Assembly: GCA_030144725.1 (NCBI GenBank) | Contig: JASKMD010000015.1 | Coordinates: 1,110,054-1,174,053, forward strand | Direction: 5' to 3' | Origin: Haematococcus lacustris | Taxonomy: Eukaryota; Chlorophyta; Chlorophyceae; Chlamydomonadales; Haematococcaceae | Length of the DNA stretch: 64,000 bases | Shown here: piece after piece, positions 19,001 through 36,774 of the stretch | Layout of the letters: each line of letters starts with the position of its first letter | How positions within the stretch are numbered: position 1 is the stretch's first letter | Made by a program: the position numbers and the translations under genes | The notes under the pieces: model-generated | Told to the model about the DNA's origin: nothing | Database searches by the model: none | The model's input: the letters and a program-made list of their open reading frames with translations, nothing else

Positions 19001-19961
19001 GGCATCTGGTCAGACTGGATGTCTGGCAACCTGGTGTATAACAACAGACTAGGAACCTGGAGTATGGCAACTGGGCGGGTGGCAGGCCGTGAGGAAATCA
19101 GGCAAGGAGGTGCCTCTATGCATGGAAGCAGCCGTGGATGGCATTTGGGCTGGCAGCGTTGACGTGACTTCAGCATAACAACTGTGTGCGGGAGTGGGAG
19201 TGGGAGTGGAGGGGGGCATTGTTCTCCATGGCTGCCTGCATGGCGTGCCGCACCATGCTGGTCATGAAACCCAGGCCAAACACGTGTATTCTGAAAAGAT
19301 GGTAGTAGAGAGGCGAGAAGAAATTGTCAAAGAACTGGAGGAACCACCTGCACAAGGCACCGTCAAAGGCAGCATGTGAAGTCCCATCCCTGGCAGCCAT
19401 GATGGCAGTGTACCCGGTAGTGGTACGTCAAGCAGGTGAAGGAGGTAGTGTGATGCTGCAGCAGCGCTGGATGGCACTTGCCCCGGGCTCTCCAGGGTTG
19501 ATGATAGTGGTCAAGCGTGTTTTGCCAATGAGGGCTATGTCAGTGGCATGTCAGGAGGCAGGGACCCCCCTACAGACAACCATGGGGCCTTGCTCTGGGT
19601 AGTCAGCTGGCAGTGCGGTGGCTGCCCCACCCACCATGTGACGTAGAAGGAGGTAGCCACAGGGAATAAAATCGCTACCCCCATGATGAATTTCCGACTA
19701 AGCCACGAATGTATCAGGGTGCCACACGCCTATGGCAATGGCGACAACTGTGGCCTTGTTAGTTTTGCACTGTACCCGCCCAGTTGCATGCCTGCATCTA
19801 GTGCACACTTCTCTATGTGGGCCTTCTCTGGAGGGGCGATGGGAAGTAGCCCGGGTTCTGCCCAGCTCTCCCTTGTCCAAAGATGCTGCAACGGATCGAT
19901 CCCCCCCCACTTCGACATCCTGCATTGATTGGAAGCCGCTGTCGGCCCTCTTGCGCTCCAC
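16081..19961 (-). CDS. LIKE-COV / DUF502 membrane protein
   Basis: This family (Arabidopsis COV1 and LCV proteins) comprises integral membrane proteins, in plants linked to the trans-Golgi network and vascular patterning; the algal role is unknown. Exons on the minus strand: a first exon from about 19961 (MERKRADSGFQSMQDVEVG), 19698 to about 19632 (RKFIMGVAILFPVATSFYVT, first membrane segment), 19347-19254 (WFLQFFDNFFSPLY ... VFGLGFMTSM), 18494-18372 (AFILAVGVFFSSWLGSALLG ... GEWLIKRLPLVRHIYSASKQ, second membrane segment), 17677-17555 (VSAALNPDNEAAKAFQECVL ... FAWAFITGRTVLQ) and 16260-16081 (YVPTNHVYVGDVFLLEEADV ... NLSVREGLEIVISVGMAVPP). Three middle exons are 123, 123 and 180 bp, all phase 0. 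The acidic DDGDE-type linker normally found before VPTNH was not found. The start and the end of exon 1 are tentative. Confidence 0.87.
16448..17360 (-). mobile_element. Insertion in LIKE-COV intron, 8-bp direct repeats
   Basis: A 913-bp AT-richer segment is flanked on both sides by GGTGCACC (16440-16447 and 17361-17368), fitting an 8-bp target duplication; the motif is palindromic, so this is weaker evidence than usual. The ends are loosely inverted (GGTTTTTTTTCGCG at the left, TCAGATTTTTTTCCG as the complement of the right). Inside, on the minus strand (about 17173-16751), an open frame starts MDQFVVRGISAADAAAKRHR and contains GRPRK, an AT-hook-like motif. Probably a non-autonomous DNA transposon; the superfamily is undetermined. 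Confidence 0.5.
18590..18781 (-). CDS. Small acidic Cys-rich ORF in LIKE-COV intron, doubtful
   Basis: The open frame includes MSEYISPASDYSDEDCDCDD and later CTFCRGRG. It sits between two good LIKE-COV exons in an AT-richer stretch (18540-19170), so it is probably a piece of inserted element sequence and not an exon of the host gene. I do not recognise it. Confidence 0.2.
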   Translation of the reverse strand: MTVVLMTVTHLSPTVICSMSEYISPASDYSDEDCDCDDGCPIYQPSPPLTATICTFCRGRGQI

Positions 19962-20207
19962 TTTGATCAGTGTGCTAGTCGTCGAGCGTCAGACAGCAGT
20001 CAGCTGGCATCTAGTAACTGTCGGGCTGTCGTAGTGGTAATATTGCTGGATGTGGCAGTGCGCATACACGGCAGCGTGCGTAGAAGGCTGTCGGGCGTAT
20101 TTGTACATCACACAGCCCAGTTCGCAAAACTCCGGCTTTTGCATGGAGTTGGCATCCAAGCCTTCTACGCACAAGACCTCTTGAAGCGCTACCTCTAGCA
20201 ACTAAAG
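19962..20207. promoter_or_regulatory. Bidirectional promoter region
   Basis: Only about 250 bp separates the tentative LIKE-COV start (minus) from the Yju2 start (plus). Both promoters should lie in this head-to-head spacer. No TATA box is evident. Confidence 0.5.
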
Positions 20208-23178
20208 ATGGGAGAGCGCAAAGTACTCAACAAATACTTCCCCCCTGACTTCGACCCCACCCAGCTCCCGAAACGCAAGCGCCCTAAGACGAATGACATG
20301 AAAGTGCGCATGATGTTGCCCATGTCAGTGCGGTGCAAGACATGCGGCACGTTCATGTACAAGGGCACAAAGTTCAACACTCGCAAAGAGGATGTGCTCG
20401 GCGAGACATACCTTGGGATTCAGGTATATTTGATGCCACACAGCCCCGTCCATTGCAGCCTGGCCCGGCCCAGGCCAGACCAGACCAGACCAGACCAGAC
20501 CAGACCAGGCCAGGCCAGGCCAGGCTAGACCTCACCGCTGGCTGCTTGCAGATCTACCGCTTCTACTATCGCTGCACATGTTGTGCTGCGGAGTTCACCA
20601 TGAAAACTGACCCACAGGTACCAGGTTGAGTCTGGGGGTCAGCAGGGTCTCTGCGACTGGCATGCAACAGGTGCATGATGCTTGCATATGCAGGGGCTCT
20701 GGGGGAAGGGCTCCATGCACCTGTAGGCCATACAGCAAGCTGCAGCTCGACCTCTTGCCACAGGGGACATCAGGCAGGGCCATGCCAGCTGGTGCCCAGT
20801 GCAGGCCAGGATGAGAGGGCAGGATGGAGGCCAATGGAGGCGGGTGTAGGTCACAAGATGTCGCCTGACCCACTGAGTCATGCCTAGTGTCATGCGCACA
20901 GCTGACTGTGCTGGGATGACGCCGTGAGGTTGGCACTGACCGCCAGGCTGCTGCCCAAATGCTGCTGCACTTTGCTGCTGCTCTTCCTGCTGCACTTTGC
21001 TGCTGCTGCACTTTGCTGTTTCTTGAATGGCCATGCTTAGCTGCTGCTCTCCTTGCACTCATGCTCATGCTCATAGTGCTACCAGTAATGGTGTGAGGGG
21101 CTGCATAATGTGGCTGCCTGTCCTGGCAGAGCACAGACTACAAGCTGGAAGAGGGCGCCACTCGTAACTACGAGCATTGGAGGGAGTCAGAGACGGTGGG
21201 TGAGAAGCTGCCTGGCAACTGTCTGGCAGCTGCCTAGATGCCATTACTCACGCTTCTGACCTCGACATGCAAGAGCCTGTGGCAGTGGCTGACTCACCAG
21301 GACATCACACCAGCCGCCTGCCCAACCAACTAACTGCCAACCTAGCTGCTTGCCTGCCGACATTGGCCTGCCTGCTTGTGGTGTTGGGTGGCTGGTCCAG
21401 TGCGTCAGCTTGGTCACCTCCAGGCATGGCAGCTGCTTCGTCATGCTTGCATCACTGACCAGGCAGCAGGCACCAGAAAGGTCCTCACACAAGCAGCAGG
21501 CTGTCTGGCAGGCCAGCAGCAAACATTTGATAGTCACTCAGGTTACAGTGACCGGCTGTGTGACGTCTATTTTGCCGCACCATGATTCAAAGCCTCAACT
21601 TGCTTGCTTGCTTGCTCAGCCTGGGTACCTGAGCCTGCTGGCTGATGGCTGGCAGGCTTTCCATGCTTGCATAACTGCTGGCTGGCCACAGGGCAAGCCT
21701 TGAACCCAGGTGTGGCCCACTGCTGTGCCTGCCGCTGCTGCCAGGTTGCCTGGGTGTGGCTGCTGTTCCTGCTGCTGCTGCTTCATCCAGGTCAAGGCGA
21801 TCAACAAGGCAGCCAAGGAGGAGGAGGAGATGGGCAACGCCATGAAAGCGCTGGAGAACCGCACGCTGGACAGCAAGAGGGAGATGGACATCATGGCAGC
21901 ACTGGATGAGATGCGCACCCTGAAGGCCCGGCACAGCAAGGTGGAGGGCAGGGGAAGGGGTAGGGGCAGAGGCAGGGGCAGGGCCGGGGAGAAGAGGAGG
22001 GGAAGGGGTAGGGGCAGAGGCAGGGGCGGGGAGAAGAGGAGGGGGAGGGCCAAGGGCAATTAATGAAGGGGCTGGGGCAGGGGTGAGTGAAGGGGGAGTG
22101 TGGCGACCCCTAACTTGTGAGTCTGTTGAGCATGACCACCGCTGCTTGCTCTGTCGCGCACTGGCTCGCGCATGGGGTGTCGAGCTGATGCCCCCTGCCT
22201 GCTGCTGCCCCCCATCAGCCTCAGCCATGCCCCAGCCCCTGCCTCCCTTCCTACCCCTTGCCCCACACTGCCCACCACAGCCTGCCTCTTGCCCCTGGCT
22301 GCGCCCCACAGGTCAGTACGGACCAGGCCCTGGCAGCCTTACACCGTGCAGCTGACAAACAGCTGGGCTCCAGCCTGGACCAGGAGGAGGCGGATGACCT
22401 GGCAGAGTACTACCGCCTGCGCCGCAAGCAAGCCGTGGAGCAGGCGCAAGGCAGCAGCCCCTCCTCCCCTGATGCCAGCGGCAGTGAGGGCGGAGGGGAT
22501 GACACGACTGCACAAGGAGCAGCTGGCAGCAGTAGACAGCATGGGGGGCAGAGTGGGGGAGAGGTCAGGCCGGGGGGAGGCCTGGTGCAGGGCCGGGTGC
22601 AGTCGGGTCAGGGACCAGGGCCAGGGGGGCTGAGGCAAGGGAGAGGGGGAGGGGGGGCGGCTTGCAGCTTGGCGGCTGCAGCTTTGCAGGGTGAAGAGGG
22701 GGGGGAGGGGGAGGAGGAGGAGGAGGGTGGAGGGCAGGCAGGTGCTGGGCATAGGGATCGCAGTGAAGCTGTTGGCCCATCTGCTGGGTCAGATGGTGAG
22801 CAAGGCAACGCTCCTTCCGTCCAGCCTGCTCCAGCAAAGGTGCATGAGGCAGGTTGTGAGCAGTCGGACGTCGGCACAGCAGCGCCGGGCGTGCCGGGTT
22901 CGTGTTCCGAGCCGGGTGTATCGAACCCGGGATCCGGGCGACAAAGACGCGAGGATGCGTCGGAGGTCGCTGCAGGGACTGACCCGCTGGTGTCGCACGC
23001 TGCCCCCGCTGCGCCTCGACCTGCTGCCGCCAAGCCCATGGCAAAAGTCATCGTCGTTGCCAAGCCCAAGCCGCCGCCTCCTGCGACGAGTGCTTCGGCG
23101 CCAGCTTCACCGCCGTCACAGGGGCTGGCAGGGCTGCTGGGTGGGTACGGCAGCGGGACCGGCAGTGAGTCGGCATGA
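20208..23178 (+). CDS. YJU2: Splicing factor Yju2/CWC16 (CCDC94 family)
   Basis: Yju2 is a spliceosomal step-one factor in the nucleus that promotes branching. Exons: 20208-20423, 20552-20617, 21130-21195, 21791-21940, 22312-23178, joining in phase. The N-terminus MGERKVLNKYFPPDFDP is the family signature. RCKTCG and the pair of Cys in RCTCCAAE give the CxxC zinc-binding sites, and ETYLGIQ/IYRFYYRC plus STDYKLEEGATRNYEHW match the conserved core. The helical region VKAINKAAKEEEEMGNAMKA follows, then NRTLDSKREMDI. The last exon adds a long low-complexity Ser/Gly/Ala tail ending GLLGGYGSGTGSESA, with no conserved motif. Introns 1 and 4 carry simple repeats just after their donors. The gene appears complete. 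Confidence 0.93.
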
Positions 23179-23680
23179 TGTGCGTTGGTACCGCCGACGC
23201 CGCTGCCAGCTAGCCTGGGCCCACCAGGGTCACGTTTTGTGTGCCGTGGTCAAGAAATGCATGCCAGGTGCCAGCTGCACATGTCAGGTAACTACTGCAC
23301 ATTAGTTGCCTGCTGCACTTAGGGGTGTCGCGATATGCATGACGTTGCACCATGCACCAAACAAATCCAAACGGCCCGGTGTGGTTCCTGTGCGCTTTTC
23401 AATCCTCATCCAGAGTTGATAGATGATGCCTTCTGCAAAGACCATCCAAACCAGGCACAGCGCAACGTAACTTGAAGTGAGCAGGGCTAGGCGTGCTACT
23501 CATGGATTGGAGCAAGGTGGCCCTAAGAATGCAAATGAAGCTGAACAAACGCTTGGGTTGGAATGGAGCAGTTTGGACCATGGGCTGTACGACAGGCACC
23601 AACCCCCACAGGTGCACGTGACGCGTCGCTGCCTTCAAAACCCTTTCGATGCCGTTACACACAATGATGCGTAGCCATTG
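23179..23680. other. Spacer between Yju2 and ctpA-like gene
   Basis: The two genes are in tandem. This 500-bp spacer must hold the Yju2 3' end and the ctpA promoter. I see no convincing TATA box, poly(A) motif or conserved ORF. Confidence 0.4.
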
Positions 23681-30227
<6,547 letters not shown>

Positions 30228-30515
30228 TGCCCAGTTGAGATGGGCCGGGCATCACGAACAGACGTTTGCCCGTTCTACCTCTTTTACCACTTCCACCTCT
30301 TCTACCTAAAAACCCCGCAGCTCCTCTCCATTGCAGCATGGAACTACATGCTTACCTTTATTGCAACAGACCCACATCGGTCCTGCCCCTCTAACAGGCC
30401 TACTAACAGTGAATATGCCACAAGCAATATGCCTCAAGCAACATGCCACAAGCAACATGACTCAAGCAACCTTCTCCAAGCAACATAACTCAAGCAACAT
30501 GCCAGGCTGCCCAGC
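30228..30515. repeat. ctpA 3' flank with CAAGCAACATG repeats
   Basis: The first 70-80 bp resemble 7497-7575. Bases 30415-30505 carry about seven imperfect copies of a unit containing CAAGCAACATG. No gene is seen. Confidence 0.7.
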
Positions 30516-31604
30516 TCAAGGCTCACTCACCTCACTGTCCTTGAGCCCGGCCACACCATCCCTGAACTTGGGCAAGGAGGTGATGTCCGCTGGCAGCATG
30601 CCAGCAGGCCGCATCAAGCCATAGATGGCCTTGGTGTCCAGCTTGATGTGGTGCGCCTTGCAGCTGCAGCCGGGTGTGATTGCAAAGGGGGAGGGGGGGC
30701 GGTAGGGCCTAGAGTTGGGCTGCCCCCCCAAGTGCCTGCCAGTCTGCCCAGTCAGCCTGCCAGCTGACGTGGGCAGCCTCCAGATGCCTGCTGGTGTCCA
30801 CTGCATGACGCAGCAGGCTGCCCCGGTCGACCCTCCTCTGCCGCTAGGCTTTGTTCACCACCACCACCCGACCCACCCCCAGCAACCTCCGCTGCCTGGT
30901 CACCTCATCCCGCATGGCCTCAGTAGGCACCACCCCAACCTGACCCTGACCCTGACCCTGACCCTGTAGCCAGGTCACCACCTTCCCCCGCACACTCCGC
31001 ACAACCCAGCTGCGCTGACGCTCAGTCCAGGCTGGCCTGCCATCCACGGGCAGCCCAAGGCGGCGCTGGTGCTCGTGTGAGCCAGCGATGACCCTGGCTC
31101 CAGCCAGCGCCACCGCTTGCCCAACTCTGCGCTTGAACAGCTCGGTGAGGCTGTTGGCAAAGCTAGTCTCCAGCTTCTGGCCCACATCGTCGACGGCGTT
31201 GCAGTCGTGCGGATAGCGAGGTACAGCGTTGAGCTCGTCGTGGAGGCCCGGGTGCGCGGCCAAAACAGCCACCACAGCTAAGCTGGGCCGAGTATGCATT
31301 CCGGGAGTATGCATTCCGGGAGTGGGCGTACCGCGGCCGAGCTGCAGGTACAGGTGGTGCTCCGCCAATCCGGGATGACCGCGTCTTCAGCAGGGATTTC
31401 CTCCAAGAGCTCCCGGCCATCCGCAAGTACAGTGACGCGTGTGAAGCAGCCGCGCACCAGGAGGCCCAACAGCAAGCTGGCGAGCAGCGCCCTCTTGTTG
31501 CAGGCCTCCACCCAAAGGACCAGTTGGTCGTAGAGCCGCGCCTCCACCACTTCGGACGGCACGACCGCGCCCGCCTCTAACCCCGCAGCGGACACACCAC
31601 TCAT
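30516..31604 (-). pseudogene. Frameshifted ORF, probably mobile-element derived
   Basis: Reading on the minus strand, ATG at 31604 opens MSGVSAAGLEAGAVVPSEVV and an alpha-helical stretch with ALLASLLLGLLVRG, up to AVIPDW near 31380. The sequence then continues as AEHHLYLQLGRGTP in a frame shifted by one base, running through LNAVPRYPHDCNAVDDVGQK, FANSLTELFKRRVGQAVALA and TERQRSWVVRSVRGKVVTWL. A separate block, CSCKAHHIKLDTKAIYGLMR, lies at about 30660-30600. A 15-bp tandem duplication at 31290-31319 lies within it. I do not recognise a named family; the layout resembles ORFs repeated in green-algal genomes that belong to mobile elements (inference). A single-base loss at about 31381 would explain the frame change, unless it is a sequencing error. 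Confidence 0.45.
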
Positions 31605-32009
31605 CAACTTGTGCATTTGACACTTCTTTGCGTGCCATGTGTTATTGTGGTTGTGGGCCCAGTGCGCTGCACCGTTGGCCTGCATGTCTGGCGGCGTGTC
31701 GGCCTCACGGTCAATCTAACTGTCCGAGGCATTACGATTACGTCTACGCTGTCTGTATCATTGCACATTCATAACTTGTTTCGCTAATTGTAGCGCTAAT
31801 TGCCTTCGATGTCCTGTTTTTCCTGTTTTTTTTTTCCTGTTTTCCCCTGTTTTCTTTTTCCTGGTTTTCCTGCCAGATTACAGCTTAATTCGCCATTATG
31901 GCTGCAAAGACAATGAAGTAAGGCTCAAGCTGACCATGACTTCAGACCTGCGTTGGCATGGCGAGCACGGACATCAGACCACGCGTAGTATTACGATGTT
32001 TTAGCGCCG
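31605..32009. other. Upstream region of J-protein gene
   Basis: T-rich stretch at 31800-31870 (repeated CCTGTTTT runs). Bases 31934-31961 repeat at 7438-7465. The J-protein start follows at 32010, so its promoter should be here; no TATA box was found. Confidence 0.4.
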
Positions 32010-34359
32010 ATGAAGCGCTACAATCGGAGCTGGCTGCGAGCTGGACCATGGCGCAGTCTGTGCACCAATGCTCCCGGAGCGAGGTCCGCTGCGGAATGTC
32101 CATACACGATACTTGGGCTGCAGCCTGGAGCTGAAGTGTCTGCCCTCGCCGTTCGGCGCGCATTCAGACAAGTACGTGGGACCTCGTGATGCCTTCTCAT
32201 ACAGCCCTGACCTCGGACGCGGTATCGCTTAGGGTATGGTGCTTGCCGTCGTGGGTCGGGGCTACTTGCACTTGGTGCACCACATCCACAGGTCAGCTTG
32301 CCCCTACCCTGCCCATGTCAAAGCCCTTGGCCCGCCCTCCCAGCCCTCCCATGACAAACATGCCATCTTACCACCAATGCATGGTGGCGTCTGGTTGACT
32401 GGCCAACTTACCGCCACCTGGCCCCTGCTGCTTTCCTGGCGCAGAGGGCGCTGCAGCTGCACCCTGACATGGCCCAGGGTACGGTGTCTGACCCTGCAGC
32501 TTTCTGCCAGCTGGTGCGCGCGTACGAGCTGCTCAGCAACGACGCTGCGCGGCAGGCCTATGACCAGCAGCAGCGGCAGCAGCAGCGGTACCCCTACCAG
32601 GCCCACCAGCAGTTGTGGCCAGAGCAGGAGCAGCGGCAGCAGCAGCAGCAGCAGCAGGAGCAGAAGTCCCAGCCTTGGAGGCTGTGGGTGGAGGCCGCCC
32701 CTGATCAGCAGGCAGCAGGAGGAGGTGGCTCATGGGGGTAAGGTGGGCCGCCTTGCTGGACCCCTCAGTGGGCTGTGGCAGTGTGAGGGGCTAGGAGGGG
32801 GCTGCCTGCAGGGGAGGGTGAGGCAGGGCGGGTTGAGGGTTAGGGTTAGGGTTAGCTCTCACCCTCTCACCCTAACCCTCACCCTAACTCGTGTTCAGGC
32901 AGGATGAGGGCCAGGAGGACAGGGGAGGATTGGGAGGACAGGACAGTATCAGGACAGGGCATCGTCACACTTGCTGGACCCGCAGTGTGGTGTGACCGCC
33001 TAGTTGCTAGGAGAGGGATGTCGTGGGTGTGCGGTGCGTGCAACTGGCAAGGGGCCACTAGGTAGAGAGCAGTCACTGTGACTGAGGCTGGGCCGGGCAA
33101 GGGGGCAAGGAGGCCATGCCGTGTGCTGTGTGGGGGTCCCTGTGGGTGCGGCTGGCGCTGGGGCTGGCTAGGGGGGACGCTGGCCGGGCAAGGGGAAGGC
33201 GCTGGGGTGCCCTGTGATGCAAGCCTGCCTGACCCACCATCACCACCCACACACAGGTTCAGCCCCCAAAGACCGCTGCACCCTCTATTTCTGTTGCTGC
33301 AGGCTGGTTATCCCATTCAAATGGGGCAGTGCTATTGTGTTTATTGTGATTATCTGCTTCCCTCGCCTGTCTCTTGCTTCCTCTTCTTCCTCTTCCTTTT
33401 CGTTTGCCAAGCCCAGTCTAGCCTGGCTGCATTGTTGTGCCACATCATCTCAAGCAGCTCCGCCTCAGACCCCGCTACACGCAGCGTTTACTTGTCAACC
33501 CCCCCCCGCAGGCAGCCTTGCGCCCTCCTCCCATGCTGCCTTGCAGGTCTGGCTTGCATGACGCTGAAGTGAAGCTGCTGGGGAGGGTGCGGCAGCTGCT
33601 GGCCCGGCACCGCCTGGCCCTAGAGGAGGAGCTGAGGGCTCTGCCACTGCCTGCACGCCTGGCCTCCTGGTGAGCTGCCCAGGCCAGCAGCGGGGCGGCA
33701 GTTACAACTGTTACACCCCGCGACACCCTGTCACACCCCGCGACACCCCGTCACACCTCGCGACACCCCGTTACGCCTTGTCACACTTCGCGACACCCCG
33801 TCACACCTCGCGACACCCCGCGTCATCCCGTTACACCAGCACCACACTGTACCCCAGCCGGCCTGACCCTCCCCCCCAGTTAGCTTGGCCGCTGGGGTTG
33901 CCTGTGACCCCCTAACCCACCCCCTGACCCTCTGCAGGGGTCCTGCCCGCCCACCCAAGCCGCTGCCGCCCTGCTTTGAGGCTGAAGTTCGCCCAGGCCC
34001 TGGGGCGGGGCCAGCACTGCTGAACCTAGTGTCAGGGGAGGTGCTGCTGGGCCGTGTCACCACCCTACCCCCCTCCAGCTGGGTCAACCTGCTTGGGGAG
34101 GGGGGGGGTCAACCACGGGGGGAGGGGGGGGGTCAACCACGGGGGGAGGGGGGGGGTCAACCAAGGAGGGAGGGGGGGTTGGCGCCTGGAGGGGAGGGGG
34201 GGAGGGCCCATCAGGGAGTATATCGTGGGGTGGAGGGGGGGGGGCCAGGGCAGGCTGGGCCCCCGGGCCTGGTTGAGGCTGAGGTGCAGGGGGTAGGGGC
34301 GGCAGCGCCAGGGCCAATGACCAGGTTGGCTAGGGGGGGTGATGCTGGTCTGGGTCAGG

Positions 34360-34404
<45 letters not shown>

Positions 34405-35156
34405 GGGCCAGTGTGCATGGGGAGCTAGTGAGGGACAGTGGCAGGCACACGCAGAGCTCGCCGCCCTCACTCTCAGACCAGCGGTGTGATGCTCGCAGCA
34501 GCAGACGTAGCAGCAACGGCAGCAGGGGGGTTGACCAGGCACAAGGGATGACCAGCAGCAGCAGCAGCAGCAGCACCAGCAGCACCAGCAGCAGCGCCAC
34601 CAGCAGTGAGTCAAGGCAAGCACAAGAGGCGCAGCAGCAGGGGGAGGCAGGCTGCCCCCCGGCGACAGCTGGCACTGCAGCAGCAGCAGCTGGCACAGCC
34701 CACCCTGCCTGCCAGCTTCCTCCAGCTTCCCTCACCACTCCCATCCCCAATGACTTTGCCACCAGCCACACTGCCTCCCTTACATCACACCCCAGCATCA
34801 CCTCACCGCCCCCAGCCCCCACCCCCCTGGTTGCCCCTCCCCCCCCCGCCCTGCCCTCCCCTCCCTCACTCTCCACCAGAGTGACCCAGATCTTCAGCCA
34901 GCTGCTAGCCAAGGGAGCCAGCCACTGGCAGGACCTGAGCCGGCCTCAGTACCCTGCCCCGCCCCAGCCTGGGGTGTGGGGGCTGCAGCAGCAGGGGGGA
35001 GCCCAGGGCCATGCCTTGGGGGTGCTGGGGGGGGCAGGGGGGGTGTTGGGGGGCTTGGGGGCAGAGGAGCAGCGCATGCTGGGCAAGCACAGCCGGCTGC
35101 GTGGGCAGTGGGGTGTGGACCGCTTCCTAAGTATGGAGGTGGGGAGGGGGAAGGGG

Positions 35157-35192
<36 letters not shown>

Positions 35193-36774
35193 TGCTCACC
35201 GTCATCACATGTGTGATCACATGCGTGGCAGCTGGTCACGTGAGATGCTTCTGGCTGAAAATGTGTGGCACGAAATGTGACATTCAGTGTGTTGTGAGTG
35301 ATGAGGTGTGACTGCCATGCCCCCATGCAGGAGCAGCAGGTAGCTAGCCAGCTGCAAGCGTACCGCGCCCACTGCGAGTGGAGCAGCAGCATGGGGCAGC
35401 AGGGGGGTCCAACCAAGGTGCTTGGCGCCCTGGGCAGGAGGGGGCCAGACAGGTCCCGCCCCCCCACGCCTGCCCCCCCTGCTGCTCCTGACCCCCCACA
35501 CCTCTCTTGCCACCCCCTCACCCCTCACCCCCCACCCCCCACCTTCAATGATGTGGCCTCTAAGGGGCTAGGTGGCGGGGGGCGGGGAGAGCGGCTAGGC
35601 CACGCCCCCCTGCCCCAGGCAGCAGCCCCCCCCGCCCCCCTGGCGTCTGGGCTGGTCCCCCTGCCAGGCCGGTCTGGCGGCAGCGCCCCCCACAGCGCCG
35701 CCCGCAGCCGCCAGCCCGCAACCTGACAGCCCCACAGCCGGCCCCCTCTGCCTCACTGACTCCTCCACTCACCTCAGCCGCTGTCAGCGCTGGCAGCCAG
35801 GGTGTGGGAGCAGGTGGCGGCAGGGGAGGCGGGCCTGCCGCACCCCCCCCAGCCCATCCATTGGTGCGCCCTGGACCCTCAGCTGCCTGCCTGCCTGCCT
35901 GCCTGCCTGCCCACCACTGGCTGCCTGAACAGGGTCAGGGCGTGAGCTGGGCATGCTTGTTATGGCTAGGCTTCTAAGTCACACCCACAAGCTGTATCAA
36001 CACACTCCATGCCATGCAGCCCCATGCCATGCGCCCTGCAGTCACCTCCCCCTGCCTACCCCACGCCCCCCCCCCTGCATGCCCTCCCTCCCCCCCCCCC
36101 GTGAGCATGCTCCCCCTACCCTTCTGCCTGACCCTTCTGCCTGACCCGCCCCTTCCCCTCCCCCTGCATGCCCCGCAGGCCCTTCCAGCCCAGCACCCCA
36201 GGCGCCCTGTGCCTCTTCATCCAGGCAGGCGCCGCGCCCAGCACGCTGCAGGCCCTGGCAGTTGCCGAGCCGCCCCCCCATCAGCCACCCCCTGCCAGCC
36301 AGCCTGGTGACCACGGCTATGCAGCCCCCACCACCCACCCCACCCACTCCATGTGTGGCCCCAGCTCTGCAGCCCGCAGCCACCTGCTGTCATCCCGGTT
36401 CAAGGTGTATGTGAAGGGACGGCTGGTGGCTGGGCTGGCGGGAAACTGGCTGTACAGCCCGACAGGTGAGCAGGCAACACCCCCACCCCCCACCCCCCAC
36501 CCCCCACCTCAATCATTCGTGCCTTCCCCAGCCCCCTCTCCTCCTCTCCTCCTCCCCTCCTCCACCCCTGGCCCTCCCCCTCCCCCCTCAGCCGCCCATG
36601 CTACTGCATGGCGCACACCCAGGTCAGCGCCTGGCCTGGGTCTGGCGCAGTGGGTCAGCGGGCCTGCACATGCTGCACGTGTTTGACTACGCCGCCCCCC
36701 GCGTGCGCCTGGTGTGCCGCGCCTACCGCTCACGCCACAACCCGCACACACACTGGCTGGCTGCGCCCAGGTGA
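32010..36774 (+). CDS. Organelle-targeted J-domain (DnaJ) protein
   Basis: J-domain proteins recruit and activate Hsp70. Exon 1 (32010-32171) starts MKRYNRSWLRAGPWRSL, an Arg/Ser-rich presequence without acidic residues, consistent with organelle import, then YTILGLQPGAEVSALAVRRA. Exon 2 (32445-32737) completes the J domain with the HPD motif in RALQLHPDMAQG and LVRAYELLSNDAARQAYDQ, followed by Gln-rich sequence. Later pieces: RLVIPFKWGSAIVFIVIICF (about 33302-33361, possible membrane segment, frame uncertain), DAEVKLLGRVRQLLARHRLA (33550-33669), LPPCFEAEVRP ... LNLVSGEVLLGRV (from 33938), a long Ser/Gln/Pro-rich insert, and RFKVYVKGRLVAGLAGNWLY joined to QRLAWVWRSGSAGLHMLHVF near the end. 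The stop at 36772 overlaps a good GTGAGG donor, so a further exon cannot be excluded. The joining of the first two exons to the downstream part is inferred from order and phase. Confidence 0.7.
32831..32888. repeat. Short inverted TTAGGG-like tract
   Basis: Three TTAGGG-type units on the plus strand (32831-32855) are followed after about 15 bp by CCCTAACCCTCACCCTAAC (32870-32888). The two arms could fold back. It lies inside an intron of the J-protein gene. Confidence 0.75.
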
